Shown here one piece after another: positions 34,243 to 42,287 of a DNA stretch of 64,000 nucleotides. The position numbers and the translations under genes were made by a program. This stretch comes from Roseicyclus amphidinii (GTDB lineage Bacteria > Pseudomonadota > Alphaproteobacteria > Rhodobacterales > Rhodobacteraceae). A model generated the notes under the pieces. The model made no database searches. It was not told the DNA's origin and saw only the letters and a list, made by a program, of their open reading frames with translations. The DNA is taken from contig NZ_JASJOE010000004.1 in NCBI RefSeq assembly GCF_030163755.1, positions 1-64,000 on the forward strand. Reading direction: 5' to 3'. How positions within the stretch are numbered: the stretch's first letter is position 1; each line of letters starts with the position of its first letter.

Positions 34243-35118
34243 ATGAGCGAGATCACGGCAAGCCCCTCGACCCGGAAGCTGGCGCTGGAAAAGGGCGTGG
34301 ACCTGGAGGCGCAAGCGAAGAAGCTGGGCCGCCGGACGATCGGGCCCGAGGACCTGGAGAGCGGCGGGGCGGCGGCCCCGACCGGCGACACCTCCTATTG
34401 GGCGGTGGATCACGCCGCCCATGGCCCGGTGACCGAGGAACCGATGAGCCGCTTCGCGCAGGTGGCCGCGCGCAACCTTGCCGCGGCGCAGGCGCTGATC
34501 CCGGCGGTGACGCATCACGACCGCGCCGATGTCTCGGGCATCGAGGCGTTGCGCAAGGCGTGGAAGGACGAGGCCGCCGCGCGCGGCGTGAAGCTGACGG
34601 CGCTGGCCTTTCACGTCGCCGCATTGGCGCGCTGTTTGCGCGCCTTTCCGCGTTTCAACGCCTCGCTTTCGGCGGATGGGACGCGGCTGATCCTGAAGGA
34701 GTACGTGCATGTCGGCATCGCGGTGGACACCGCGCATGGGCTGATGGTGCCGGTGATCCGCAACGCGGACCGCAAGGGGCTATGGGCCATCGCGGCGGAG
34801 ATCGCGGACCTTGCCGCGCGGGCGCAGGCGCGCAAGATCGGACCGGACGAGATGGGCGGCGCCTCGATGACGATCACCAACCTGGGCGGCATCGGCGGCA
34901 CGGCCTTCACCCCCATCGTGAACCCGCCCGAGGTGGCGATCCTCGGCATCACGCGGACCGAGACCGTGACGGTCTGGGAGGGCGACGTGGCCCGCCCCGT
35001 GCCGATGGTGCCGCTGGACCTGTCCTATGACCACCGGGTCATCAACGGCGCGGATGCGGCGCGGTTCATGACGGCCTACGCGGGGCTGATCGCGGACCCG
35101 CGTCGGATGATGATCTGA
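34243..35118 (+). CDS. 2-oxoacid dehydrogenase E2 catalytic subunit lacking lipoyl domains
   Basis: 291 residues; start at ATG 34243, 10 bases after the aldehyde dehydrogenase, the earlier open frame overlapping that gene. Begins with a peripheral-subunit-binding domain (SPSTRKLALEKGVDLEAQAKKLG) and continues as the acyltransferase domain with intact DLSYDHRVINGADAARF at the C-terminus and TNLGGIGGTAFTPIVNPPEVAILG. An ordinary E2 has one to three lipoyl domains; this has none and must use the arms of the 31,499-32,791 protein. Its 3' end overlaps the convergent TetR gene by about 50 bases. Confidence 0.88.
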   Translation: MSEITASPSTRKLALEKGVDLEAQAKKLGRRTIGPEDLESGGAAAPTGDTSYWAVDHAAHGPVTEEPMSRFAQVAARNLAAAQALIPAVTHHDRADVSGIEALRKAWKDEAAARGVKLTALAFHVAALARCLRAFPRFNASLSADGTRLILKEYVHVGIAVDTAHGLMVPVIRNADRKGLWAIAAEIADLAARAQARKIGPDEMGGASMTITNLGGIGGTAFTPIVNPPEVAILGITRTETVTVWEGDVARPVPMVPLDLSYDHRVINGADAARFMTAYAGLIADPRRMMI

Positions 35119-35734
35119 GCGGGTCCGTCGCGGTCCCGCCCTCGCGGTAGCCGAACCCCGGCATGAGGTTGGAGGCCGCGAAGGGCGGCCCGCCGTCCTC
35201 GGCGCGGGCGATCTGCCCCTCGATCAGCAACATGGCGTAGCCATGCACCATGCTCCAGAGCATCCACTCGGTGCGCCACGGCGCGCCGGGGGCGTCGGCC
35301 TTGTCCCAGTCGAGACCGGAGGCGATGCCGCGCAGAACCTCGTAGCTGGCCCATGACGCGGCCTGAAGCTCGGGGTCGTCGTGGTTGCAGAGCGCCTTGG
35401 AGAACATCAGGCGGAACAGCTCGGGATGGGCCAGCGCGAAGCGCAGGTAGCCGTCGCAGGCCGCGTGCAGGCGCGCGGTGCCGGGCGGTTCGCCCTCGAC
35501 CCCGCGGCGCATCTCGGCGGCGTGGCGGCGAAAGCCTTCGGCGGCGATTGCGGTCAGAAGGCCGCGCAGCCCGTCGAAGTGATTCTTCGGCGCGGTGTGG
35601 CTGACGCCCACGCGGGCCGCGATGGCGCGGAGCGACAGCGCCTCGAGCCCGGTTTCCTCGAGCAGCTCCAGCCCGGCCGCGATAAGCGCCGGTTTCAGAT
35701 CACCGTGATGGTAGGTTTTCCGCTTTTTGGTCAA
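35066..35734 (-). CDS. TetR/AcrR-family regulator
   Basis: 222 residues. N-terminal TetR helix-turn-helix (HHGDLKPALIAAGLELLEETGLEALSLRAIAARVGVSHTAPKNHF, residues about 10-55), C-terminal WHG-type ligand domain (LFRLMFSKAL, EWMLWSMVHGYAMLLIEGQI). The last roughly 15 codons overlap the E2 gene antisense. It faces the two membrane-protein genes at 35,838, and two inverted copies of a CCAnTGTAAATTT motif lie between, so it probably represses itself and them. Confidence 0.88.
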   Translation of the reverse strand: MTKKRKTYHHGDLKPALIAAGLELLEETGLEALSLRAIAARVGVSHTAPKNHFDGLRGLLTAIAAEGFRRHAAEMRRGVEGEPPGTARLHAACDGYLRFALAHPELFRLMFSKALCNHDDPELQAASWASYEVLRGIASGLDWDKADAPGAPWRTEWMLWSMVHGYAMLLIEGQIARAEDGGPPFAASNLMPGFGYREGGTATDPLRSSSDAGPRSAPRRPS

Positions 35735-35755
35735 TGGCTTCGGCCTTTCATATTT

Positions 35756-35827
35756 CCAATGTAAATTTTTCTGCTGGACTTTGCAAGGGAACTGCGCACA
35801 TGAATTACCAGTGGAAATTTACAGTGG
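35756..35827. promoter_or_regulatory. TetR operator pair in the divergent promoter
   Basis: CCAATGTAAATTT (35756-35768) is matched by its reverse-complement form AAATTTACAGTGG (35815-35827), 12 of 13 bases. The right-hand site extends to a quasi-palindrome at 35808-35827 (outer CCA/TGG, central AAATTT, 16 of 20 symmetric), a typical TetR operator length. The left site lies just upstream of the tetR start. Confidence 0.6.
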
Positions 35828-35837
35828 AGATATAACG

Positions 35838-36311
35838 ATGACTCCCGAAGACATCTTCTCGCTGGCCGGGGCGGCGGCGGGGCTGGGTTGGGCGCTGCTT
35901 GTGCTTGGCCCGCGCCGCTTCGGCTGGCTGAACGCGGTGCCGCTCTGGATTGTCCCGGCGGGGCTGTCGCTGGTCTATGCGCTGCTGGTCCTGAGCCGGT
36001 TCTCCGGCACCGGCGGCGGCTTCGACAGCCTCGCCTCGGTCGCGGTGCTGTTGTCGGATGACTGGGCGCTTCTGGCGGGCTGGGTGCATTACCTGGCCTT
36101 TGACCTCTTCGTGGGCGCGGTGATGGCGGCGCGGATGGACCGGGCGGGCGTGGGGCGCGTGGTGCAGGCCCCGATCCTGATCTCGATCTTCATGCTGGGG
36201 CCGCTGGGCTTCCTGATCGCCGCCCTGACCGAGGGGGGGCTGCGGGCCCGCCTGATCCCGACGCAGACGCAGACCCTTGCCCTGAAAGGAGCCACCCATG
36301 TCGCTGCTTGA
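35838..36311 (+). CDS. ABA4-like (DUF4281) membrane protein
   Basis: 157 residues with four hydrophobic segments. The phrases FSLAGAAAGLGWALLVLGPRR, DDWALLAGWVHYLAFDLFVGAVMAARMDR and LGPLGFLIA match the ABA4-like family, named after a plant carotenoid protein; the bacterial role is unclear. Start at ATG 35838, preceded by GTGGAGATATAACG; the open frame upstream lies in the operator region. Overlaps the next gene by 14 bases. Confidence 0.75.
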   Translation: MTPEDIFSLAGAAAGLGWALLVLGPRRFGWLNAVPLWIVPAGLSLVYALLVLSRFSGTGGGFDSLASVAVLLSDDWALLAGWVHYLAFDLFVGAVMAARMDRAGVGRVVQAPILISIFMLGPLGFLIAALTEGGLRARLIPTQTQTLALKGATHVAA

Positions 36312-37113
36312 TGCAAACCCGCCCGCGCAGGGTGCCGGGGCGCCGTCGCCCTTTCATGTCCTGACCGTGGTCTCGGCGGTTCTGCTGGCCCTGACGGTCG
36401 GCTGGGCCATGGTCGATGCGCGGCTGATCGCGGGTGTGCCGGTCTGGCTGAAGCCGCTGAAATTCGCGCTGAGTTTCGTGGTCCTGTTCTGGACCATGGC
36501 GCTGGTCGAGGCGCGGCTGTCGCCGGGCTGGCGCGAGGGCTGGACGCTGCGCGTCACGGGATGGGCGATGGCGGCGGCCTTCCTGTCGGAAATGGCCTAC
36601 ATGATCCACCAGGCGGCGCGGGCCGAGGCGTCGCATTTCAACCTGTCGACCCCGTTTCACGAGGCGATGTATCTGCTGATGGGCGCAGGCGCGGTGACCC
36701 TGATCGCGGGCGTGGCCGTGATGGGCGTGGTCGTGCGGCGCGACGCTGCCGCGGCGATGGGGCCGGGCCTGCGGGAAGGGGTCTGGCTGGGCTTCATGGC
36801 CAGTTTCGTGCTGACCTTCATCGTCGCGGGCTACCTGAGCGGCACGGGCGGGCCTTTCGTGGGCGTCCATCCCGAAGGCGCGCCAGTGCTGCCCTTGATG
36901 GGCTGGTCGGGGGTGACGGGCGATCTGCGCCCGGCGCATTTCGCGGCGCTCCATGCGATGCAGGCGCTGCCGCTGCTGGGGCTTTGGCTGGACCGGCGCG
37001 GCGCGGCCTCGGCGGTGCGGTTCGTGCGGATCGGGGCGGCGGCCCATGCCGCGCTGACGCTGGGGCTGTTCGTGCAGGCGTTGATGGGGGTGCCGCTCAT
37101 TCCGTTGGGGTGA
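36298..37113 (+). CDS. Integral membrane protein, unknown
   Basis: 271 residues, about seven hydrophobic segments (first near 22-40, last near 245-263). GVPVWLKPLKFALSFVVLFWTMA and MGWSGVTGDLRPAHFAALHAMQALPLLG are distinctive, and the His/Asp pair in the latter resembles membrane heme or redox proteins, but no function is assigned. Translationally coupled to the ABA4-like gene (overlapping start) and probably under the same TetR control. Ends before a strong bidirectional terminator. Confidence 0.7.
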   Translation: MSLLDANPPAQGAGAPSPFHVLTVVSAVLLALTVGWAMVDARLIAGVPVWLKPLKFALSFVVLFWTMALVEARLSPGWREGWTLRVTGWAMAAAFLSEMAYMIHQAARAEASHFNLSTPFHEAMYLLMGAGAVTLIAGVAVMGVVVRRDAAAAMGPGLREGVWLGFMASFVLTFIVAGYLSGTGGPFVGVHPEGAPVLPLMGWSGVTGDLRPAHFAALHAMQALPLLGLWLDRRGAASAVRFVRIGAAAHAALTLGLFVQALMGVPLIPLG

Positions 37114-37130
37114 GCGGGGCCCGGACAAGC

Positions 37131-37161
37131 AAAAGCCCCGGTCCATCCGGCCGGGGCTTTT
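37131..37161. terminator. Bidirectional terminator between the membrane gene and gcrA
   Basis: AAAAGCCCCGG pairs with CCGGGGCTTTT around a nine-base loop. A T run follows the stem on either strand, so it ends both the rightward membrane operon and the leftward gcrA transcript. Confidence 0.9.
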
Positions 37162-37181
37162 CCCGTGGCGGGGTGCGGGCC

Positions 37182-37784
37182 TCAGCGACGACGGTCGCGG
37201 CGGCTGCTCATGGGCTGGAAGGCGACGCCGACATGCGCCTCGCAATAGGGTTTGCCCTGCTGCACGGGCAGCCCACAGAAGTAGAAATCATCCGTGGCCG
37301 GATCGCCGATCGGCCATTTGCAGGTGCGCTCGGTCAGCTCCATCAGGCTGATGCGCTTGGCGGTCTTCTCGACCTCCTGCACCTTGGCGAGCGCCTCGGG
37401 GCTGATCTCGTTGGCGGAAGGCTGCGGCGGAAGGGGCTGGCCCGCGGGCACGATGGGGCGGCGGAGCGGCGTGACATTGGTCGGACGCGGTGCAGGCTCG
37501 GGCTCGGAGACGGCGGCGGGCTGCTCGGGCTCGGCGGGGGCGGCCTTGGCCTCTTCCTTGCGGGGCTTCTCGGCAGGCTTGGCCTCGGCCTCCTTGGCGG
37601 CGGGGGCGGGCTTGGCCGCGGCGGTCGGGGCGCTGCCCGCACGGTTCGACAGGCCGAGGCGATGCACCTTGCCGATCACCGCGTTGCGGGTGACGCCGCC
37701 AAGCTCCTTGGCGATCTGGCTGGCCGATTGGCCCTCGCCCCACATCTTCTTCAACAGCTCGACGCGTTCGTCGGTCCAGGACAT
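37182..37784 (-). CDS. gcrA: GcrA cell-cycle regulator
   Basis: 200 residues. N-terminal helix-turn-helix (MSWTDERVELLKKMWGEGQS then ASQIAKELGGVTRNAVIGKVHRLGL), an Ala/Pro/Lys-rich linker (50-135), and a C-terminal domain with a Cys/His set (TCKWPIG, FYFCG, KPYCEAH). GcrA binds sigma-70 RNA polymerase holoenzyme at CcrM-methylated promoters in alphaproteobacteria. Start at ATG 37784, AGGAGA six bases upstream; the nine extra codons of the longer frame cover that site. Monocistronic. Confidence 0.93.
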   Translation of the reverse strand: MSWTDERVELLKKMWGEGQSASQIAKELGGVTRNAVIGKVHRLGLSNRAGSAPTAAAKPAPAAKEAEAKPAEKPRKEEAKAAPAEPEQPAAVSEPEPAPRPTNVTPLRRPIVPAGQPLPPQPSANEISPEALAKVQEVEKTAKRISLMELTERTCKWPIGDPATDDFYFCGLPVQQGKPYCEAHVGVAFQPMSSRRDRRR

Positions 37785-38089
37785 GCCCGTCTCCTGAATT
37801 TGGGGCCGCATGGCGCACGACCCGTTCCAAGCCCACTCATATGGCCGGTCCGGGCCGGAATTTGAAGCCCCATTCTATGCGCTGGGCAGGCAGTGGCAAG
37901 TCGCGCACGGGGTGTTGCACCCCGGGGCGGTCTGCGAGCCTCGGGGCATGAGATGGCCGTCGCTTCTGCTTGCGCGTGTCGCGGGCCTCGCCCCGATCCC
38001 GGCCTCGGCCGATCCGCCCGAGGTCGCCGCGCGGCTGGCCGCGCATCCCACGGTGCCGGGCGCGGCGGCGGATGCCGTCTTCGCCGTGG
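37785..38089. other. gcrA upstream region
   Basis: Holds the gcrA promoter; no operator could be picked out with confidence. A plus-strand frame from ATG 37,948 (53 codons to 38,109) starts with a signal-peptide-like MRWPSLLLARVAGL, but it has no clear ribosome site, runs into the convergent EamA gene and matches nothing known, so it is not called. Confidence 0.4.
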
Positions 38090-39022
38090 CTACGGGCGGC
38101 GGCGGTTGACCCGTTCGCGCCACGCCAGCAGCGCGGCCCCGGCGATGATGGTGGCTGCCCCGATCCCGCTGAGGGGGGTGGGCAGCACGCCGAAGAGCGC
38201 CGCGTCGTAGAGGGCCGCGAAGACCAGCGTGAGATAGGAGAAGGGGGTGACGAAACTCGCCTCGGCCCGCGCCATGGCCGAGACGAAGCAGAATTGCGCG
38301 GCGGCCATGACGGTGCCGATGGCGGCCATGCCCGCCCATTGCTGGGGCGTGGGCGGCTGCCAGACCCAGAGCACGGCGAAGGCGGCGATGCAAAGGCCGA
38401 TGGTGTTGTTGACGAGCAGGATCTGAAGCGGGCGCTCGCGGCCCGAGAGGCGCTTGATGAAGATCAGCTCGAGCCCGAGGGCCAGCGCCGCGCCAAGCGC
38501 CAGCAGCGCGCCGGTGTGGATGCCTTCGCGGCCCGGACGGATCAGGATGAGCGCGCCGCCAAAGGCGATGGCTGCGGCCAGCCAGCGCCATTTGCCCACC
38601 CGTTCGCCCAGCAGCGGGATGGCGAGGATCATGCCGAAGATCGGGTTGAGGAAGCTGATGGCGGTGGCATCGGCCAGCGGGATCGCGGCGGCGGCGGCGA
38701 ACATCAGCGTGACGCCGGACCAGCCGCAGAGCGTGCGGGCGGTGTGGGTCTTGAGGTCGGGGCGGGTGAGGCGGGGCCTCAGCGCCGCGGTGGTGGCGGC
38801 GATGACGAGCCACGCGAAAAGGAACCGGCCGAAGCTGACCTGGAGCGGGTGCAGGGCGGGCCCCAGCGTCTCGGTGCCGAGCGCCTTGGCCAGGAGCGTC
38901 GTGCCAGCGATCAGCGCGGTGGCGGCGATCATGAAACCGATGGCCGCGCCGGGTGTGTCCCTCGGCCCGTCGGGAAGGGCCGCGGGCGGCAGCGCGCCTT
39001 GTGGTGTCACGGGGCCGGTCAT
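38090..39022 (-). CDS. EamA/DMT-family transporter
   Basis: 310 residues with ten hydrophobic segments in two EamA repeats (FMIAATALIAGTTLLAKALG; GALLALGAALALGLELIFIKRL). FLNPIFGMILAIPLLGE and FVTPFSYLTLVFAALYD are the usual repeat-end motifs. Metabolite exporter of the drug/metabolite superfamily; substrate unknown. Its ATG overlaps the stop of the hydrolase gene (ATGA). Last gene of the argD-argF transcript. Confidence 0.85.
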   Translation of the reverse strand: MTGPVTPQGALPPAALPDGPRDTPGAAIGFMIAATALIAGTTLLAKALGTETLGPALHPLQVSFGRFLFAWLVIAATTAALRPRLTRPDLKTHTARTLCGWSGVTLMFAAAAAIPLADATAISFLNPIFGMILAIPLLGERVGKWRWLAAAIAFGGALILIRPGREGIHTGALLALGAALALGLELIFIKRLSGRERPLQILLVNNTIGLCIAAFAVLWVWQPPTPQQWAGMAAIGTVMAAAQFCFVSAMARAEASFVTPFSYLTLVFAALYDAALFGVLPTPLSGIGAATIIAGAALLAWRERVNRRRP

Positions 39023-39981
39023 GGCGGGGCTGCGAGGAAGGCCGCGATTGCGGGGATCAGCCCGTCATGGAGCGGCAGGGCGGGGTCGGCATAGGTGGCA
39101 AGGCTGGCGTTGACATAGGTCTCTAGGCTTGCGGCCTCGTCCAACGGGATCGCCCGTTTCAGCATGTGGGTCATGCCCGAGAGCGTCACCAGCGTCGCGT
39201 CGGGGCGGGCCGTGGCAAGCGGGGCGGCCTCGGACGGGGGGACCTGCAGGTCGGCGTCGCCATGGATCATCAGGACCGGCAGGTCGGTCGCGGCCAGCTG
39301 TGCGGCGGGGTCGGTCGTCACCAGTTCGCGCAGGTAGGCGCGCGTGGCCGGGCCGAAGATCGCGGCAAGGCCCGGCGGCAGCGCAGCGGTTTCGGCGGTG
39401 CCCGTCTCGATCAGCTGGGCCAGGGCCGTGTCGAAGGCGGGAAGGTATGGGCGAAGCGCCGGTTGGGCGGCGATCTGGTCGCGCATGAGCGCGCCGAGCG
39501 GACGGCCCGGCCCGGCCAGCAGCACGAGGCCGCAGATGTCGGGCAGGGCGGCGGCGTCGGCGGCGAGGATCGCGCCCTCGGAATGGCCGATGAGCCAGAC
39601 GCAGGGTGTGCCCGTCTCGGCCCGCAGCAGCGCGACCCAGGCGGCGGTGTCCTCGCGGTAGGCCGCGAGGCTGACGGCGTTCGGATCGCCCTCGCTTGCG
39701 CCGATGCCGCGTTTGTCGATGCGCAGCGCGGCGATGCCTTGGGCCGCCAGCCCCTCGGCCAGCAGGCGGTAGGCGTCGCTGGCGAGGCCGAGGTGGGAAT
39801 TGCCGTTGCGGTCGGTCGGGCCCGAGCCGGGCAGGATCAGCGCCGCCGCCCGCACCGGACCCTCGGGCCGCTCGAGCGTGCCGTGAAGCGTGCCGAAGGG
39901 GCGCTGGACCTCAAGCGCCAGCGGATCGGCGGCGGCAGGCAGGGCCGACAGAAGCGCAAGGATCAGCGCAAGGCACCGCAT
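39019..39981 (-). CDS. Secreted alpha/beta hydrolase
   Basis: 320 residues. Signal peptide 1-18 (MRCLALILALLSALPAAA). Alpha/beta-hydrolase core: LILPGSGPTDRNGN (oxyanion region), IDKRGIGASEG, nucleophile elbow GHSEGA near 140, acid in MIHGDADLQVP and His in SGMTHMLK near the C-terminus, so the catalytic triad looks complete. Resembles the YqiA/dienelactone-like periplasmic esterases near arginine genes in this order, 10 bases after argF. Substrate unknown. Confidence 0.85.
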   Translation of the reverse strand: MRCLALILALLSALPAAADPLALEVQRPFGTLHGTLERPEGPVRAAALILPGSGPTDRNGNSHLGLASDAYRLLAEGLAAQGIAALRIDKRGIGASEGDPNAVSLAAYREDTAAWVALLRAETGTPCVWLIGHSEGAILAADAAALPDICGLVLLAGPGRPLGALMRDQIAAQPALRPYLPAFDTALAQLIETGTAETAALPPGLAAIFGPATRAYLRELVTTDPAAQLAATDLPVLMIHGDADLQVPPSEAAPLATARPDATLVTLSGMTHMLKRAIPLDEAASLETYVNASLATYADPALPLHDGLIPAIAAFLAAPP

Positions 39982-39991
39982 CGGGACGGCA

Positions 39992-40918
39992 TCACACCCC
40001 GAGGCAGTGGCGCAGGATCGCCTTTTGCGCGTGCAGCCGGTTCTCGGCCTCGTCGAAGATCACCGATTGCGGGCCGTCCATGACGGCATCCGTCACCTCT
40101 TCGTTCCGGTGCGCGGGCAGGCAATGCATGAAGAGCGCGTCGGGCTTGGCGTGTGTCATCAGCGCCTCGTTCACCTGGTAGGGGCGCAGCTGGTTGTGGC
40201 GGCGTTCGCGCGTCGATTGGCTGTCATGCATCGAGACCCAGGTGTCGGTGACGACGAGGTCGGCGCCCTCGACCGCCTTTGCGGGGTCGCGTTCGATGGT
40301 GACGGTGGAACCCTTGGCGCGGGCCTCTTCGAGGAAGACGCGCTCGGGGTCGAGCGTCGGCGGGCCGGAGAAGGTGAGGTCGAAGCCGAACTGCCCGGCG
40401 GCATGGGCGAAGCTGGCGAAGACGTTGTTGCCGTCGCCGCACCAGGTCACCTTCTTGCCCGCGATGGGGCCGCGGTGTTCCTCGAAGGTGAGGATATCGG
40501 CCATGATCTGACAGGGGTGGGTGCGGTTGGTCAGACCGTTGATCACGGGGACGGAGGCATGCTCGGCCATTTCGAGCAGCACGTCCTCCTCGAAGGTGCG
40601 CAGCATGATGAGGTCGACGTAGCGCGAGAGCACGCGGGCGGTGTCGGCGATGGTCTCGCCATGGCCGAGCTGCATTTCGGAGCCGGACAGGACCATGGTC
40701 TGCCCGCCCATCTGGCGCACGCCCATGTCGAAGCTGACGCGGGTGCGGGTGGACGGCTTCTCGAAGATCAGCGCGACCATGCGGCCTGCGAGCGGCTGCT
40801 CGTCATCGGGGGTGCCCTTGGGGCGACCTGCGCGGGCGGCCTTCATCGCGGCGGCCTGGTCGATCATGGACCTCAGGGCGGCGGGGTCTGTCTTGTTGAT
40901 GTCGAGGAAATGGGTCAT
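39992..40918 (-). CDS. argF: Ornithine carbamoyltransferase
   Basis: 308 residues. Makes citrulline from ornithine and carbamoyl phosphate. Carbamoyl-phosphate loop [11 protein letters not shown] near 55, HPCQIMADI near 133, ornithine-binding DTWVSM near 230 and catalytic [12 protein letters not shown] near 268. Follows argD with an 82-base gap that contains a hairpin repeat. Confidence 0.95.
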   Translation of the reverse strand: MTHFLDINKTDPAALRSMIDQAAAMKAARAGRPKGTPDDEQPLAGRMVALIFEKPSTRTRVSFDMGVRQMGGQTMVLSGSEMQLGHGETIADTARVLSRYVDLIMLRTFEEDVLLEMAEHASVPVINGLTNRTHPCQIMADILTFEEHRGPIAGKKVTWCGDGNNVFASFAHAAGQFGFDLTFSGPPTLDPERVFLEEARAKGSTVTIERDPAKAVEGADLVVTDTWVSMHDSQSTRERRHNQLRPYQVNEALMTHAKPDALFMHCLPAHRNEEVTDAVMDGPQSVIFDEAENRLHAQKAILRHCLGV

Positions 40919-40944
40919 GGCGTGTCGCCCTTGGCTGGCGGAGG

Positions 40945-40998
40945 AGCGCGGGGGGCCAGCCCCCCGGACCCCCCGCCGTATTTGGGGGAAGATGAAGG
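40945..40998 (-). repeat. Intergenic repeat with GGGGGGCTGGCCCCCC hairpin, copy 2
   Basis: On the minus strand, directly after argD: CTTCATCTTCCCCCAAATAC, then GGCGGGG, then a GGGGGGC/GCCCCCC-type stem. Same block order as the copy at 10,310-10,366. Probably a family-wide intergenic element acting as a weak terminator or RNA-stability stem. Confidence 0.55.
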
Positions 40999-41000
40999 GA

Positions 41001-42191
41001 TCAGGCGGCGGCGATCTTTCGGCCGAGCGCCGTGGCGGCGGCGTCGAGACGCGACACGCCCTCGGCGATCTCCTCCTCGGTGATGGTGAGGGCGGGCAGG
41101 ACGCGGACCACGTTGTCGCCCGCGGGGACGGTCAGGATATGGGCGTCATAGCCCGCGGCCACCACGTCGGTGTTGGTCGGCTTGCACTTGAGGCCCAGCA
41201 TCAGGCCCGCGCCGCGGACGCCCTCGAAGATGTCGGGGTGGGCTGCGACCAGCCCCTCGAGACGCTGGCGCAGGAAGCCCGCCTTGGCGTTCACATCGTC
41301 GAGGAAGCCGGGCTTCGTGATCTCGTCCATCACCGCGGCCCCCACGGCGCAGCCCAGCGGGTTGCCGCCATAGGTGGAGCCGTGGGTTCCCGCCGTCATG
41401 CCGCGCGCGGCGTTCTCCGTCGCCAGCAGCGCGCCGATGGGATAGCCGCCGCCGATGCCCTTGGCGACCATCATGATGTCGGGCGCGATGCCCGCCCATT
41501 CATGCGCGAAAAGGCGGCCCGTGCGGCCGACGCCGCACTGGATCTCGTCGAGGATCAGCAGGAGCCCGTGCTCGTCGCAGAGGTCGCGCAGGCCCTTGAG
41601 GCATTGGTCGGGCAGCGGGCGGATGCCGCTTTCGCCCTGGATCGGCTCGACCATGATCGCGCCCACGTCAGGCTCGGCGGCCGCCGCGCGCAGCGCGTCA
41701 TGGTCGCCGAAGGGCAGTTGCCTGAACCCCGGTAGAAGCGGGCCGAAGCCCTTGGTCAGTTTCTCGGAGCCCGCCGCCGAGATCGCGGCGATGGAGCGCC
41801 CGTGAAAGGCCCCCTCGAAGGTGAGGATCGTGGTCCGCTCGGGCGTGTCGCTGTCGGCCCAGTATTTGCGCGCCATCTTGACGGCGAGTTCCGTCGCCTC
41901 GGTCCCCGAATTGCAGAAGAAGACGGTGTCGGCGAAGCTGTGCTCGACCAGCCGTTCGGCCAGCGCCTCCTGCTGGGGAACGGTGTAGAGGTTGGAGGTG
42001 TGCCAGAGCGTGTTCGCCTGGTCGGTCAGGGCCTTCACCAGCGCGGGGTGGCCGTGGCCGAGCGACATCACCGCGATGCCGGAGGCGAAGTCGAGAAAGC
42101 GTCGCCCGTCAGCCTCGATCATCCACGCGCCTTCGCCTTTGACGAAGGACAGTTTCGACCGGTTGTAGCTGGGCAGGACAGGCGAGATCAT
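41001..42191 (-). CDS. argD: Acetylornithine aminotransferase (class III)
   Basis: 396 residues. PLP enzyme of arginine synthesis (may also act on succinyl-diaminopimelate). [20 protein letters not shown] near 98, [24 protein letters not shown] near 215, PLP Lys in [15 protein letters not shown] near 245, [10 protein letters not shown]. Start at ATG 42191 with GGGAG six bases upstream; the 20 extra codons of the longer frame lie over a leader hairpin. Confidence 0.95.
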   Translation of the reverse strand: MISPVLPSYNRSKLSFVKGEGAWMIEADGRRFLDFASGIAVMSLGHGHPALVKALTDQANTLWHTSNLYTVPQQEALAERLVEHSFADTVFFCNSGTEATELAVKMARKYWADSDTPERTTILTFEGAFHGRSIAAISAAGSEKLTKGFGPLLPGFRQLPFGDHDALRAAAAEPDVGAIMVEPIQGESGIRPLPDQCLKGLRDLCDEHGLLLILDEIQCGVGRTGRLFAHEWAGIAPDIMMVAKGIGGGYPIGALLATENAARGMTAGTHGSTYGGNPLGCAVGAAVMDEITKPGFLDDVNAKAGFLRQRLEGLVAAHPDIFEGVRGAGLMLGLKCKPTNTDVVAAGYDAHILTVPAGDNVVRVLPALTITEEEIAEGVSRLDAAATALGRKIAAA

Positions 42192-42216
42192 CTCGGACTC
42201 CCATGAAAAGAAGGAA

Positions 42217-42238
42217 GGCCCTGCATTGCCGCAGGGCC
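42217..42238 (-). promoter_or_regulatory. Leader hairpin upstream of argD
   Basis: GGCCCTGC pairs with GCAGGGCC around a six-base loop; on the minus strand it is followed by TTCCTTCTTTTC and then the argD ribosome site. It may be a weak attenuator or the tail of a terminator for metF read in the other sense. No leader peptide rich in Arg codons was found. Confidence 0.4.
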
Positions 42239-42287
42239 ACCCATTAGTCAATTGAAGGACGCTGATGGGGTCAAGTGCCTGATGTGA

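Noticed and set aside
29524-35118. Housekeeping pyruvate dehydrogenase operon
   Set aside because: E2 is split, E3 is absent, and the genes sit with a sugar-type importer, two SDRs and an M24 protein.
37948-38109. 53-codon plus-strand ORF with signal-peptide-like start upstream of gcrA
   Set aside because: No ribosome site, overlaps the convergent EamA gene, no recognisable family, and GC-rich shadow frames of this size are common here.
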